A DNA stretch of 64,000 nt from Ardenticatenaceae bacterium (GCA_011525915.1 WYBM01000088.1:62001-126000); one strand, 5' to 3'; counted from the stretch's first letter, positions 27,914 through 37,206 are shown. Program-made: numbers and translations. Notes: generated by a model from the sequence alone, not told the origin.

Positions 27914-29431
27914 TTACTCAAACACGGGCCACTCCCTATCGTCGAGACACTCACTCGCTGGTTGTTGTTCCGGGTCATCAAGAAAGTCTGTGATGATGCT
28001 GACAGCACATTCTACACTGCTTATTAAAGAGTGCCCGGCACCAGGAAACTCAAAAAGATAGGCGTTGTCCAGGGTTTCGGCCGTTAACAAAGCCCAACGT
28101 GGGGGGGTGGCGACATCATACTGCCCTGACAGAATCAGTGTGGGTATGGCGCTAAAGACGGCCGTATTATCCACAGACTCCATCGGGTTCCAATAAGCAC
28201 AGAGTTGTGTTAGATCAAATGTTGTCTGGAGCAAGGCCCCTTCCAGCTCCACCGGGATTGTGCCCACCACAGCTGATTCTACCCGTTCATAATCACCATC
28301 TACATACTCATCATAACAGATCACAGCATTAAACATACCCTCGCTGTCACTAACATCGGCCCCCTGGGCCTGGTAAACAAGACGACTGTAGCCGTCTTCT
28401 GTGGCAATCTCCATGAGGGCATCAAAGTTGTCGTTAGCCACTTCATAGATGACGTAAGGTATCAACGGTATAAGGTCCGTATCGCTAAATGCATCGCTGA
28501 GGGCAAAGACAAGATCATCACCAAATATTTCGGCCGTTTCATCCTCATTGAGCCGCTGTACCGTTTCTAAAAAAACGGCCTCTAAGTCAGGGTAGGTCTC
28601 CTGACAGTAGGCGTCCTGAGCACAATCTGCATACAGTTCTGCCAGAGCATCGGTCACACTATAAACCTCATCCACAGGTGTATCTGCATTAGGCGGAAAG
28701 GGGGAATCAAGGACAACCGAACGAACGCCTTCGGGGTGATTACGCATAACTTCCAGCGCCAGCCGGGTGCCGTAGGAGATTCCCAGCAAATCCCATTCGG
28801 CAATGCCCAACGCTTCCCGCAAAGCAGCCACATCGGCCGCATTTTCGCGGGTATTATAGGCGGCAAGATCAATGCCCTCAGCCACCAAACGTTCATAACA
28901 GAGTTCGTCAGGGCTCTCATCCTCATCTGCCGAGTCAAATTCCGGGCAGTCAAGTGTGGGTTCGGAATACCCTGTGCCCCGTTGATCAAGCAGAATCAAA
29001 TCACGTGTTTGCAGGAAAGGGTAACGCCACTCTTCGGGATCAGCAGCAAAGTCATCCAGGGCGCTGCCGCCGGGGCCCCCCGCCAGATAGATAACAGGCG
29101 CGTTGTTGGCGGCAGCCTCACTATCTGGCGCATACACAATAGCCACAACCAGTTGAATATCAGGTGACCCGGCCAGGGTGCGGTTTTCCGGCACAGTTAA
29201 ATAACCACATTCTATGTCATAGCCGTTGGGCAGCTCAAAGGGGCAATCACTGGCTTCAAAGTTTGAAGAAGCCAAGGCATCCTCTGCTTCTGAACCGTTC
29301 TCCAGGTCAACGGCCGTCTCGTCAGCGGAGGTAAACTCATCTACATCTAGCTCAGGGTCGCCATCACAAGCGACTAACAAAAGGCTAAAGAAAATAAACA
29401 TGAGAAGTAAAGAGGATTGTTTCATTGTCAT
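27914..29431 (-). CDS. Secreted alpha/beta-hydrolase lipoprotein (tripeptidyl/prolyl aminopeptidase-like)
   Basis: 505 residues. The leader ends in LLLVAC (lipidated Cys22), followed by an acidic tether. The fold motifs are YLAGGPGGSA (oxyanion region), DQRGTGYSEP and the nucleophile elbow GISYGT, with a TAP-like C-terminal domain containing LSGQYDVATPP and the His motif GAGHSLI. This arrangement is that of the S33 family tripeptidyl aminopeptidases, which trim peptides from proline-containing or other N-termini outside the cell. It ends 40-76 bp before the RSH-ATPase gene on the same strand; a shared role is not evident. Confidence 0.88.
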   Translation of the reverse strand: MTMKQSSLLLMFIFFSLLLVACDGDPELDVDEFTSADETAVDLENGSEAEDALASSNFEASDCPFELPNGYDIECGYLTVPENRTLAGSPDIQLVVAIVYAPDSEAAANNAPVIYLAGGPGGSALDDFAADPEEWRYPFLQTRDLILLDQRGTGYSEPTLDCPEFDSADEDESPDELCYERLVAEGIDLAAYNTRENAADVAALREALGIAEWDLLGISYGTRLALEVMRNHPEGVRSVVLDSPFPPNADTPVDEVYSVTDALAELYADCAQDAYCQETYPDLEAVFLETVQRLNEDETAEIFGDDLVFALSDAFSDTDLIPLIPYVIYEVANDNFDALMEIATEDGYSRLVYQAQGADVSDSEGMFNAVICYDEYVDGDYERVESAVVGTIPVELEGALLQTTFDLTQLCAYWNPMESVDNTAVFSAIPTLILSGQYDVATPPRWALLTAETLDNAYLFEFPGAGHSLISSVECAVSIITDFLDDPEQQPASECLDDREWPVFE

Positions 29432-29475
29432 GGTCTAAATCACTTTCATCCTGATATTGAAAAACACGCCGTTCA

Positions 29476-30465
29476 TTAGATGGGCCAGGCAGATTCATAA
29501 GCGGTGATAATCTGGTCCATGAGTGTGTCTAATTCAGCATTCACCGTCTGCCGTGCCAGGTCAGCATCATACCAGGCCATAATCTCTGCCGCGCCGTGGG
29601 CGAAGGGAATGGTGGCGGCAAAACCGGGCACAAATCGCTTAATTTTGCGGTTATCAAACATCATACTATGCATCTTATCACCCAACAGGCTGGCACCCCA
29701 TACCGGGTCAAACCGGGCGATGAAGTCAGAAGGGATATGGACAAGGCGCGCCTCAACCCCCGCGGCCCTGGCAATCATTTCCGCAATCTGGTTCCAGGTA
29801 AGCAGCTCATCGGCCGTAATGTGAAACGTCTCGCCAAGAGCGTGGTTATTCCCTAGCAGGCCCACAAACCCCTGGGCAAAGTCCCGGTGATGGGTCATCG
29901 TCCATAAAGAGGTGCCATCACCATGTACGATCACTTTTTTGCCCTGGCGCATCCGGTTAACGACGGTGTAGCCACCATGCATAGGCAGCAACGTCTGGTC
30001 ATAAGTGTGCGACGGCCGTACCACCGTCATAGGAAAGCCATCTTGCCGGTAGGCCTGCATCAGCCGCTCTTCACAGGCGATCTTGTTCCGTGAATAAGCC
30101 CAATACGGGTTGTGCAGGGGGGTGGACTCAGTGACAGGCAGGTTGGCCGGCGGCGTCTGGTAAGCAGACGCAGAGCTAATGAAGATGTATTGGTGCGTAC
30201 GGCCGTGAAACAAGGCCAGGTCCATCTCGATATGCTCTGGCGTAAAGGCAATCCAGTTAACCACCACATCAAACTGCCACTCACCCAGGGCGCGGCTGGC
30301 AGACTTTTTGTCACGGATGTCACCAGGCAGTATGGTTGCCCCCTTGGGTGGCACTCGCTGGCTCTGGCCTCGATTCAGCAAATACAAATCAACACCACGT
30401 TCAACCGCCAGTTGGGCGCAGGCCGAACTAATGATCCCCGTACCACCAATAAACAGAACTTTCAC
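29476..30465 (-). CDS. NAD-dependent epimerase/dehydratase (extended SDR)
   Basis: 329 residues from GTG 30465, chosen because GAGGAG lies just upstream and the Rossmann strand VKVLFIGGTGIIS starts there; an upstream ATG at 30546 would only add a non-conserved stretch overlapping the next gene. The catalytic YxxxK is WAYSRNKIACEE. The glycine motif GGTGIIS and the C-terminal DNRKIKRFVPGF resemble the atypical/isoflavone-reductase-like SDR branch that includes mRNA-binding CSP41-type proteins. Acts on a nucleotide sugar or related substrate; not a convincing GalE. Follows the NBR1 glycosidase gene by 13 bp. Confidence 0.85.
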   Translation of the reverse strand: MKVLFIGGTGIISSACAQLAVERGVDLYLLNRGQSQRVPPKGATILPGDIRDKKSASRALGEWQFDVVVNWIAFTPEHIEMDLALFHGRTHQYIFISSASAYQTPPANLPVTESTPLHNPYWAYSRNKIACEERLMQAYRQDGFPMTVVRPSHTYDQTLLPMHGGYTVVNRMRQGKKVIVHGDGTSLWTMTHHRDFAQGFVGLLGNNHALGETFHITADELLTWNQIAEMIARAAGVEARLVHIPSDFIARFDPVWGASLLGDKMHSMMFDNRKIKRFVPGFAATIPFAHGAAEIMAWYDADLARQTVNAELDTLMDQIITAYESAWPI

Positions 30466-30478
30466 CTTGATCTCCTCA

Positions 30479-33169
30479 TCAAAATTTGCGGCTGCGAATG
30501 TTTTCAAAGGCCGCGTACACAGATGATTTACGACGGCCGCTGCCATCTACAATACCCGCATTGCGCATCAGATCAGACCAGGCAAACCAGATCACTACCG
30601 GCACCAACGACGTATACCGGGCGGCGATGGTCGTGTACACGTCTTGCACGTACATGGCAATGTCGTTGTAATATTGTGGGCCGATCTCATTATCGGCGGC
30701 CACACCAATCTCTGTGATCCAGAATTTGAGGTCAGGCAAATCTCGCTCATAGTCAGCCAATGCCTGCCCCAGGGTACCAAAAAGCTGGCCCCAATCAAAC
30801 GGTGCTTTAGTCCCCCAACGGCCGTAGGGATGAATGCCAATGGCGTCCACCGGCCAGGGGCCGTTAAGCGCCTGTTTACACGCCTTCAAATACGGAATGC
30901 CCTTGTTCGGACCCGTAGCCAACCCGCCAAAAATCAGCGGTGACTGTGGTGACTCGGCCCGAATGGCCGCCGCCACCTTCTTCAGTACAATGGCAAACTG
31001 GGCTGGCGGCACATACACGGACGCGGGGTTGTTTTCCAAATCCCCTTCATTCCAGATCTCATAAGCCACTTCAGCACCATACTTCTTATACCGGGCAGCG
31101 ATCTGCCCGGCCACCCCTGCCAGTTGGCTGGCAAACGTATCCCAATCATGATTACCGGACCAGGGAGCGTTGCCCCACACCGTCTCCTGGTTTAACACAA
31201 TCAACGACCCAATGCCCTGATCGATGTACCCTTGTACCAGGGGATCAAACTGGCGAAAGGCAGCATTGATGTCTTGCCGCTCTGCTGGGGCGTGCCGCGC
31301 CGCCAGCTTAAACACCCAACGCACCCAGTCCAGGCCGCGCAGTTCGCCCGAGGCCAACGGGTTACTGTGGGGTGCATCTGGGTTGATATTCATGCCAGTT
31401 TGTAACGGCGGCGCGGAAATCGGTTCAGGGGTAGGGGTGGGGGTGCGGCGGGCGGTGGGGGGTGGAGCAGGTGCTCCTTCTGTTACCTGAATACGAAAGT
31501 AAACCACTTCCCCAAAAAAATTACCCTGGTCGTCCTTCATGCGCCAATCACCAAAATGTGTGCCTGGCGTTGTGGGCGCCGTCAGAGGAATGGACACATC
31601 GCCGGTAGCCCCTGGCGCAATGGCCGGTAACGGGTAACTGGTCTGGCTGGTCATGGGCTCACCTTTAACAAATGATAGGGTAAAGCCCGTTCCCCAGACA
31701 CGTGTGCCCGTATTTTTTACCCGCCATGTTTTCACAAATTGGGTCCCCGGCGCAATGGCCGTGTCATCAGGAATGGTCACATCGGCCACGTAGGCACTGT
31801 TGCTGACGCCCGTCTGAACCGCAGCCGGTGCTTCTGAAATAATGCGCAAAAAAACGATGTCGCCGAACTGATGCCCCTGGGCATCAGCCAGCCGCCAGTC
31901 ACCGTAATAGATATTGGGCGGCGACGGGGCGGTCATTTCTACAGAAATGTCTACCACATCACCCGGTTTGGCCGTAAGCAGCGGTGCCTTGCCACCAGTG
32001 TCCATCTGGCTGCCGCCGATGTTCACCAACTGATAACCGGCGCCCCAGGTGGTTTCGCCGGTGTTGCGTACCCGCCATGTCTTGGTGAACTTTTGTCCAG
32101 CGATGAGGCGTGTGTCATCAGGAATGGTCACATCGGCTATGAAAGCGGCGTTGTTTTTGCCCGCTGACGTGGTCACCGGCGCTGGCTCGGCCACCACTAC
32201 CGGCGGTGTCGGGGTTGGTGCGGGCGTGGGTGGTGGTAACGGTGTGGTCTCTACCGGTTTATCGGCAACTTTATCTAATTCCACATCAAACGTCTTCTGC
32301 CCCGTAAAATCTTGGACAGTGGCAATGAGACGCTGGGCCTTGTTAGCAATGCCGCCAAAACCCGGCCCCAGGTACCAGATGGCAGCACCTTCGATTTCCG
32401 GGTAACGGGCATACAGTTCGCCCACTTTTTCAATGTCTTTGATCGCCTTTTCGGGCGGCGGCACATCGTTTAGCGTCCATCCCCATTCGGTGATATGCAC
32501 GGTCGGCCGGGCGATGCCGTGTTTATCACAGGCGTCAAACAGGAACTTAAACCGGCCCACTTTGTAGGGATAGGCATCCAGGATGTCAGCGGTGGTATAG
32601 CTGTATTCGTGCAGGGCAACGGCCGCTTGAGACGGCCGTTGGGCACACAAACGCAAGTATGCCAACATGCCCGGCTCTTCCCAACCCTCCGGTTCTGGCT
32701 CGCCGCTGGACCAGGCAAACAGGGACACTTTATACCCCTCCTGGTGAGCCAGGTTGGCAATATGCACCGCAAAACGACCAAGCCAGTCACAATAATTCCT
32801 ATCCACCTCATTAATCGGCTCCAGCCAGGTACGTTCCTTGTCAAATTCGGGCGGCATTTTTTCCTTTGTCTTTTGCCAGTGCAGCACCGCGCCGCCTTCG
32901 GGATCATTCACATATTGGGGATCTTTATACGGGGGAACATCAAAATCATATGTGTAATTCTGCCCGGTGGTGCTCATGCGGTACACCAGAATGTGGGGGA
33001 CGCCGCTCTTCTTAGCCAGCTCGCTGGCCTCAAAGACCGGGCCATAGCTGTCTACCGATTTGATCATAAAAGGGATACCGGCCGCATCCAGGGCCCGGAA
33101 ATAGTCCCCAATGCCCGTGGCGTTGCCGCCGGGGCCGGTGTGAAAACCAATTTTGTTGCGAATCTTCAT
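30479..33169 (-). CDS. Two-catalytic-domain glycosidase with tandem NBR1-type Ig domains
   Basis: 896 residues. An N-terminal clan GH-A-like barrel (1-300) shows acid/base INEVD (Glu121) and nucleophile ITEWGW (Glu228). After a Pro/Thr linker come two NBR1-type Ig domains (340-445 and 457-562; TWRVRNTGETTWGAGY, GDWRLADAQG), a second linker, then another GH-A-like barrel (600-896) with WNEGD (Glu708) and WITEIG (Glu820). The substrate is unknown; these barrels recall GH39/GH5/GH53 enzymes. No signal peptide or membrane segment is visible although linkers and Ig domains suggest an outside location. AGGAGG precedes the ATG. Confidence 0.85.
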   Translation of the reverse strand: MKIRNKIGFHTGPGGNATGIGDYFRALDAAGIPFMIKSVDSYGPVFEASELAKKSGVPHILVYRMSTTGQNYTYDFDVPPYKDPQYVNDPEGGAVLHWQKTKEKMPPEFDKERTWLEPINEVDRNYCDWLGRFAVHIANLAHQEGYKVSLFAWSSGEPEPEGWEEPGMLAYLRLCAQRPSQAAVALHEYSYTTADILDAYPYKVGRFKFLFDACDKHGIARPTVHITEWGWTLNDVPPPEKAIKDIEKVGELYARYPEIEGAAIWYLGPGFGGIANKAQRLIATVQDFTGQKTFDVELDKVADKPVETTPLPPPTPAPTPTPPVVVAEPAPVTTSAGKNNAAFIADVTIPDDTRLIAGQKFTKTWRVRNTGETTWGAGYQLVNIGGSQMDTGGKAPLLTAKPGDVVDISVEMTAPSPPNIYYGDWRLADAQGHQFGDIVFLRIISEAPAAVQTGVSNSAYVADVTIPDDTAIAPGTQFVKTWRVKNTGTRVWGTGFTLSFVKGEPMTSQTSYPLPAIAPGATGDVSIPLTAPTTPGTHFGDWRMKDDQGNFFGEVVYFRIQVTEGAPAPPPTARRTPTPTPEPISAPPLQTGMNINPDAPHSNPLASGELRGLDWVRWVFKLAARHAPAERQDINAAFRQFDPLVQGYIDQGIGSLIVLNQETVWGNAPWSGNHDWDTFASQLAGVAGQIAARYKKYGAEVAYEIWNEGDLENNPASVYVPPAQFAIVLKKVAAAIRAESPQSPLIFGGLATGPNKGIPYLKACKQALNGPWPVDAIGIHPYGRWGTKAPFDWGQLFGTLGQALADYERDLPDLKFWITEIGVAADNEIGPQYYNDIAMYVQDVYTTIAARYTSLVPVVIWFAWSDLMRNAGIVDGSGRRKSSVYAAFENIRSRKF

Positions 33170-33187
33170 GTTGTCCTCCTTATTGGC

Positions 33188-33410
33188 AGTGATCAGGATT
33201 CAGTAGGTCAGTATTCAGTAGGTCAGTATTCAGTAGGTCAGTATTCAGTAGGTCAGTATTCAGTAGGTCAGTATTCAGGACGGGTCAATGACTGACCACT
33301 GATGACCGACCACTGATGACCGACCACTGATGACCGACCACTGATGACTGACCACTGATGACCGACCACTGATTACTGACCATTGATGACTGGCCACTGG
33401 ATACCGGCCA
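33188..33410. repeat. Two adjoining minisatellites of the heptad family
   Basis: Five perfect copies of the 15-mer CAGTAGGTCAGTATT (33201-33275) are followed by seven copies of the 14-mer GACCACTGATGACC (33294-33391, copies 4, 6 and 7 with changes). The 14-mer is two heptads; the 15-mer is two with an extra T. The second array contains the TAA stop (33373-33375) of the minus-strand gene and encodes its last residues. Perfect identity of the 15-mers means recent amplification. The array fills the gap between two NBR1-protein genes. Confidence 0.92.
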
Positions 33411-34500
33411 CCTGCCGGCCGCGCACGTTAAGGGTGCCTTCGAGTTTAAGATTACCTGCCTGGAGCAGGTTGCGATACGTCTGAACACGGAAGGTAGACG
33501 TACGCAGGGCGCCGCTTGTGGCCTTGTCCCCTTTCGCTTCGTATTGATCTGCCAGACGGTTGAGGCGTTCTTCACGCAAGTCCAGAAAAGCGGCGATCCA
33601 CTGAGATTCTGTCACGTCTCCCTCTCCAATTTTGCCACCCAACCGTTCCGTGACGCGGGGCAAGACAATATATAGTCCCCCCTGAATGTTTGTGTCATAT
33701 AACGCCGCCAGGCCCAGCGGGCTGCGCACATTGTATTCGCGGGCAGCAATAACAGCCGGTTTGTAAAAGCTCTCCTCAAAGACCTCATCCTGGGCCTGGT
33801 CCATGGCCGATTCATGGGCAGCGTCCAGAAGAAGCTGCCGAACATGGCCGTCATTCCGCAAACTCTGGTCCATTTGGGCAATCCGGCCGGCATATTCATT
33901 TTTAAGAGCCTGGGCGGTGGCACTGCTGCTAAGGCGTAAATACGCCTGCAGCACACGGTTAAGCGTGCCTGATGCCAGCGTGGCCTGATGTTTGCCATAG
34001 CTGATAATGCCAGCATCATACGTCTGGTAAGCTGCCGGGTTCCCCTCGGGGCTGCCCGATTCAAAAATGCTGGTGATGGCCCAAATGGTGCGGCGCCAGG
34101 TATTCGGCTCAAAATCCCAGGTGATCTCCACCGATGGCGGCAGCGGTTTGTCTTCAACCTTGGCATCGTACGGCACCACAATACGCAGGTAGATCAGTTC
34201 ACCAAATGTCTGGCCCTGAGCGTTACGCAAACGCCAGTCGCCAAAGTGAGTGCCTGCTTTGTGGGGCGCTATCTGGTTGATGGACACGTCTACCTGTTGA
34301 CTCGGGACAGCAGACGGCAGAGGCACGGCCGCAGCGCCGCCCATAACGTTCCCATTAACAAACACAAGTTGGTAGCCATCACCCCAGGTAGTGTCACCGT
34401 TGTTTTGCACACGCCAGGTTTTGACAAACGGCGTGCCTGGGTCGATCTGTACATCATCGGGGATAGTGACATCGGCAATATAATGGCCGTTGTCGCTCAT
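33373..34500 (-). CDS. NBR1-type Ig domain plus GH46-like (chitosanase/lysozyme-fold) protein
   Basis: 375 residues. Residues 1-107 form one NBR1-type Ig domain (IADVTIPDDVQIDPG, TWRVQNNGDTTWGDGY, GDWRLRNAQG). From about 125 a helical catalytic-type domain follows with TSIFESGSP and YDAGIISYGKHQATL, resembling the Glu...Asp-x-G-I-I-x-Y-G pattern of GH46 chitosanases; this assignment is by pattern only. No signal peptide. The last residues and the stop codon come from a repeat array, so the original C-terminus may have been replaced. The Ig domain is closely similar to those in the next gene, suggesting duplication. Confidence 0.75.
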   Translation of the reverse strand: MSDNGHYIADVTIPDDVQIDPGTPFVKTWRVQNNGDTTWGDGYQLVFVNGNVMGGAAAVPLPSAVPSQQVDVSINQIAPHKAGTHFGDWRLRNAQGQTFGELIYLRIVVPYDAKVEDKPLPPSVEITWDFEPNTWRRTIWAITSIFESGSPEGNPAAYQTYDAGIISYGKHQATLASGTLNRVLQAYLRLSSSATAQALKNEYAGRIAQMDQSLRNDGHVRQLLLDAAHESAMDQAQDEVFEESFYKPAVIAAREYNVRSPLGLAALYDTNIQGGLYIVLPRVTERLGGKIGEGDVTESQWIAAFLDLREERLNRLADQYEAKGDKATSGALRTSTFRVQTYRNLLQAGNLKLEGTLNVRGRQVAGIQWPVINGQ

Positions 34501-34662
34501 AGTCCGCCTCCTTTTTTCTGGTCAAGTGGCAGGTGCTCAAAGCCTCAAGGGGTCAGGGGGTCAGATCACCCGAACCTTTAAACAGTTAAACACGTTTGAC
34601 ACCTGTTGTGGGAACAATAAAAGTTGCATAAAGCGTAAAAGAGAGCAAGGGGCTTGTCAATA

Positions 34663-34700
34663 AAAAAACGACCTGTCCGCAAAATTGGTAGACAGGTCGG
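34663..34700 (-). terminator. Rho-independent terminator of the single-LysM gene
   Basis: CGACCTGTC (34670-34678) and GACAGGTCG (34692-34700) form a 9-bp stem with a 13-nt loop. On the minus strand the stem is followed by seven T residues (34669-34663). It lies about 80 nt beyond the stop of the LysM gene at 34780. The remaining intergenic sequence to the NBR1-GH46 start (34501-34660) shows nothing else I can name. Confidence 0.8.
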
Positions 34701-34779
34701 TAATAAAGCTGGCAGAATATAACAATACAGTCCCCAACGGGGTGATCACTACCTATGGAGGCCTAACAGGCTTGTGGAA

Positions 34780-35694
34780 TCAGTGCCCGGCCGGATACTG
34801 AATTTCCAATGAGTGGCACATACCACGTGTCAACCATCCCTGACTGACGCCCGGCGCTGGATTGACCATGTCCATGAAAAAGAAGTCGCCGTTACCATGC
34901 CGGGGATAAAAGATCACCTGCACATAGACAGACTCAAAGATCAGGGATAGGTCATTGATCCAGCCGGATGTAAGCACTCCCTCAGGCGCGGACCAGGCCG
35001 CAATCTGACCCCCGGTGACATCGTAAAGAGCGTATACACCAGGCATAGACCCAAGATGCGCATCCTTTCCTTGCTGGAAGCTGAACTGGGCACAGGCCCG
35101 ATTTAGGCTTGTATTGGCCATTGTTTCATCGGTAAAACGGCCAGCATGGGGCACAGATGGGTCATAGGAGCTGGGGGGAATGACCAGAACCTGCCCCACA
35201 GAAATGGTATTGTTCAGTTGGTTAACCTGATCCAGAGCTTGATAGGTGGTACCATAACGATTCGCGATACGGTACAAGGTATCTCCGGGCTGTACCACGT
35301 AAATGACACTGGCCGCGGCATAGGCATGTGCGGCCACGGCCGGCCCAACGGGTGACAGGCCAGGGCTGGTAGGGTGGTTGGCCGCCACGGCCGTAGGCGT
35401 GTGTTGCGCTTTGTCAGGCAGCGGCTCGCCCGGCTGCCTGGTGATGACACGGGCAGATGCCATAGACGCCAAAGCTGCCACCAGCAACAACGCCATGCTG
35501 ACCGCCGCCCAGCCCGGCGATTTAAAGTCAGGTGCCGGCCAGCGAGCATGCCACCAGTAGGCAGCCCGCCAGCGCAGCCTTGTCCAGGGCGGAATTTGTT
35601 GGTGAGAGGCTTTCCGACGAGGCCAATGGCCATCAGAAACTTTGATGATAGAGGGGTGTTGTGGGCCTACGCTTTCCTGATGTAAGCTATCCAT
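34780..35694 (-). CDS. Membrane-anchored LysM protein (paralogue of the next gene)
   Basis: 304 residues from ATG 35694, chosen over ATG 35793 because the upstream extension is encoded by a hairpin repeat. A Trp/Arg-rich cytoplasmic stretch (WTRLRWRAAYWWHARW) precedes one membrane helix, then one LysM domain (YVVQPGDTLYRIANRYGTT...LVIPP) and a conserved C-terminal domain of about 110 residues (CAQFSFQQG, GWINDLSL, MCHSLEIQYPAG) that I do not recognise. LysM binds peptidoglycan or chitin GlcNAc units. The close paralogue upstream has two LysM domains. Confidence 0.85.
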   Translation of the reverse strand: MDSLHQESVGPQHPSIIKVSDGHWPRRKASHQQIPPWTRLRWRAAYWWHARWPAPDFKSPGWAAVSMALLLVAALASMASARVITRQPGEPLPDKAQHTPTAVAANHPTSPGLSPVGPAVAAHAYAAASVIYVVQPGDTLYRIANRYGTTYQALDQVNQLNNTISVGQVLVIPPSSYDPSVPHAGRFTDETMANTSLNRACAQFSFQQGKDAHLGSMPGVYALYDVTGGQIAAWSAPEGVLTSGWINDLSLIFESVYVQVIFYPRHGNGDFFFMDMVNPAPGVSQGWLTRGMCHSLEIQYPAGH

Positions 35695-35780
35695 GGCAGA
35701 CTTAATCCTCGCCAAATCGGTACTCTGTTTCACAAAAAAACCACACTTTGGCAGGGGCGGCCCGTGTGGTGGCCCTGAGC

Positions 35781-35803
35781 GGGGCAGGCACAAGACCTGC
35801 CCC
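35781..35803. repeat. Hairpin element GGGGCRGG-(7-nt loop)-CCYGCCCC, copy 1
   Basis: GGGGCAGG, loop CACAAGA, CCTGCCCC: an 8-bp perfect stem between the two LysM genes. On the minus strand the loop reads TCTTGTG, nearly the same as TCTTGTA in the second copy at 62563. Loop conservation suggests a dispersed repeat family rather than two independent terminators. The rest of the 143-bp gap shows no gene. Confidence 0.65.
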
Positions 35804-35837
35804 TACCAAAGGTTCCAAAATCTCTGAAACAGTGTCA

Positions 35838-36983
35838 TCAATAACCAGCGGGGTATTGAATTTCCAGCGAGTGGCATGCACCCTGTACCAGCCAGCCATA
35901 AGCAGTGCCCGGCGCTGGATTCACGATTTCCATCTGGATGGGTGAACCACCACCATATTTCGGGTAAAAGACAACCCGCACGTGCACAGAATGATGGGAA
36001 AGCGGCAAGCCGTTGATCCAGCCAGAATCCAGGTCGCCTTTACCGGCGGTCCAGGAAGCAATCGGGCCACCGGTGATGTCATGGAGCACGTATACGCCCG
36101 CTATTGAGCCACGATTCCGATCACGACCCTGCATAAAGTTAAAACGAGCACAACCCCTATTGGCCAATACCTGGGGATTGGGATCCGTGGTAGCTGGTGT
36201 ATGCGGCACGTCGGGCAAGGAGGAAGGTATTTGCGAGGGATCAAGCGCTGGCAGCCCATACGCTGGCAGCCCAACTAGAGGTGGCGCGTAAGGAGGGTAG
36301 GCAGTATGCGGGGTTTGCCCCGCTGGGACATGGGGTGTCGTATAACTACCACCGATGCCGGTTGGAATCAACAACACCTGGCCTACATGGATGGTATTGA
36401 CATCGTACAGGTTGTTGGCCTGAGCCACGGCCGTCACCGTTGTGCCGTAGCGACGGGCAATACGATAGAGCGTATCCCCAGGCTGCACTACATAAGTGAC
36501 ACCGGCGGCGCCATGGGTTTGCCCAGACAGCCCGGCAGACGAGGAGGCCGCCAACACAGGCGCAGCAGCAGAAGGAACGGACGCACCGACGGCCGTCGGT
36601 GCATGCTGCCCTTCAGGAATCTCCAGGGTTTGCCCTACATGAATCACATTGGGGTTGGCGATCTGGTTTGTGGCCGCCAACACCGCCACCGTCGTATTGT
36701 TCCGACGGGCGATGCTGAAGAGGGTATCACCCGGCCGTACCGTGTAACTGTAAGCAGAAGTGATGGACACAAGCCCAATGACTAACCCCAAAGCGGCCAA
36801 TGCTGCCACCGAGCGAGGTGACTTCACATTGGGCCATGTCCACCGTACATGCCACCAATATTTCACCTTCCAATACAGTTTTGTCCAGGCTGGAACCGGC
36901 TCTCTATGGGGGTGTGTAGGGGCGGAAACTTTGGTAATAAGGGAAGGGGGGGAATGCGAAACGTCTTGATTGGTACCGTTCAT
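35838..36983 (-). CDS. Membrane-anchored protein with two LysM domains
   Basis: 381 residues. Trp-rich basic segment (33-50), one membrane helix (57-78), LysM 1 (80-123, YTVRPGDTLFSIARRNNTT), a low-complexity Ala/Ser spacer, LysM 2 (164-207, YVVQPGDTLYRIARRYGTT), a Pro/Tyr-rich stretch and the shared C-terminal domain (about 270-381, ending CHSLEIQYPAGY). The second LysM and C-terminal domain match the neighbour at 34780, so the pair arose by tandem duplication with gain or loss of one LysM. AGGAGGAA precedes the ATG. Likely tethers something to the cell wall or binds GlcNAc polymers. Confidence 0.87.
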   Translation of the reverse strand: MNGTNQDVSHSPPSLITKVSAPTHPHREPVPAWTKLYWKVKYWWHVRWTWPNVKSPRSVAALAALGLVIGLVSITSAYSYTVRPGDTLFSIARRNNTTVAVLAATNQIANPNVIHVGQTLEIPEGQHAPTAVGASVPSAAAPVLAASSSAGLSGQTHGAAGVTYVVQPGDTLYRIARRYGTTVTAVAQANNLYDVNTIHVGQVLLIPTGIGGSYTTPHVPAGQTPHTAYPPYAPPLVGLPAYGLPALDPSQIPSSLPDVPHTPATTDPNPQVLANRGCARFNFMQGRDRNRGSIAGVYVLHDITGGPIASWTAGKGDLDSGWINGLPLSHHSVHVRVVFYPKYGGGSPIQMEIVNPAPGTAYGWLVQGACHSLEIQYPAGY

Positions 36984-37206
36984 CTCAGACTTCCTCCTAA
37001 TCTAATGTATTCTTGATGACCATCTACAAACAACTTCCCGTTTTGCCGAAGGTAAGGTCATCATAAGCTCATCCAGACACACCGTAATTTATGCATGAAC
37101 AAGCCTTTAACTCTACGAATACTGCTGAGAGTCCAGGATGAAAATAAACGTGGCCAGTATAACATGCCGGCCAGGTGGAATTAGCGAAAAATGCGTGAAA
37201 CTTTCG

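Noticed and set aside
29476-30465. Epimerase as the missing GalE of the galactoside locus
   Set aside because: The glycine motif (GGTGIIS) and the absence of typical GalE segments such as the DLRD and NYxxSKxxxE patterns point to another SDR branch; it is also in a different, minus-strand group.
32495-33295. Plus-strand 266-residue frame ending in repeated VGQYS
   Set aside because: It lies opposite the NBR1 glycosidase gene, has no domain or ribosome site, and its repetitive tail is only the 15-mer array read in frame.
33188-33410. Possible CRISPR array
   Set aside because: Units are 14-15 bp, directly adjacent with no unique spacers, and no cas gene is in the window. It is a minisatellite.
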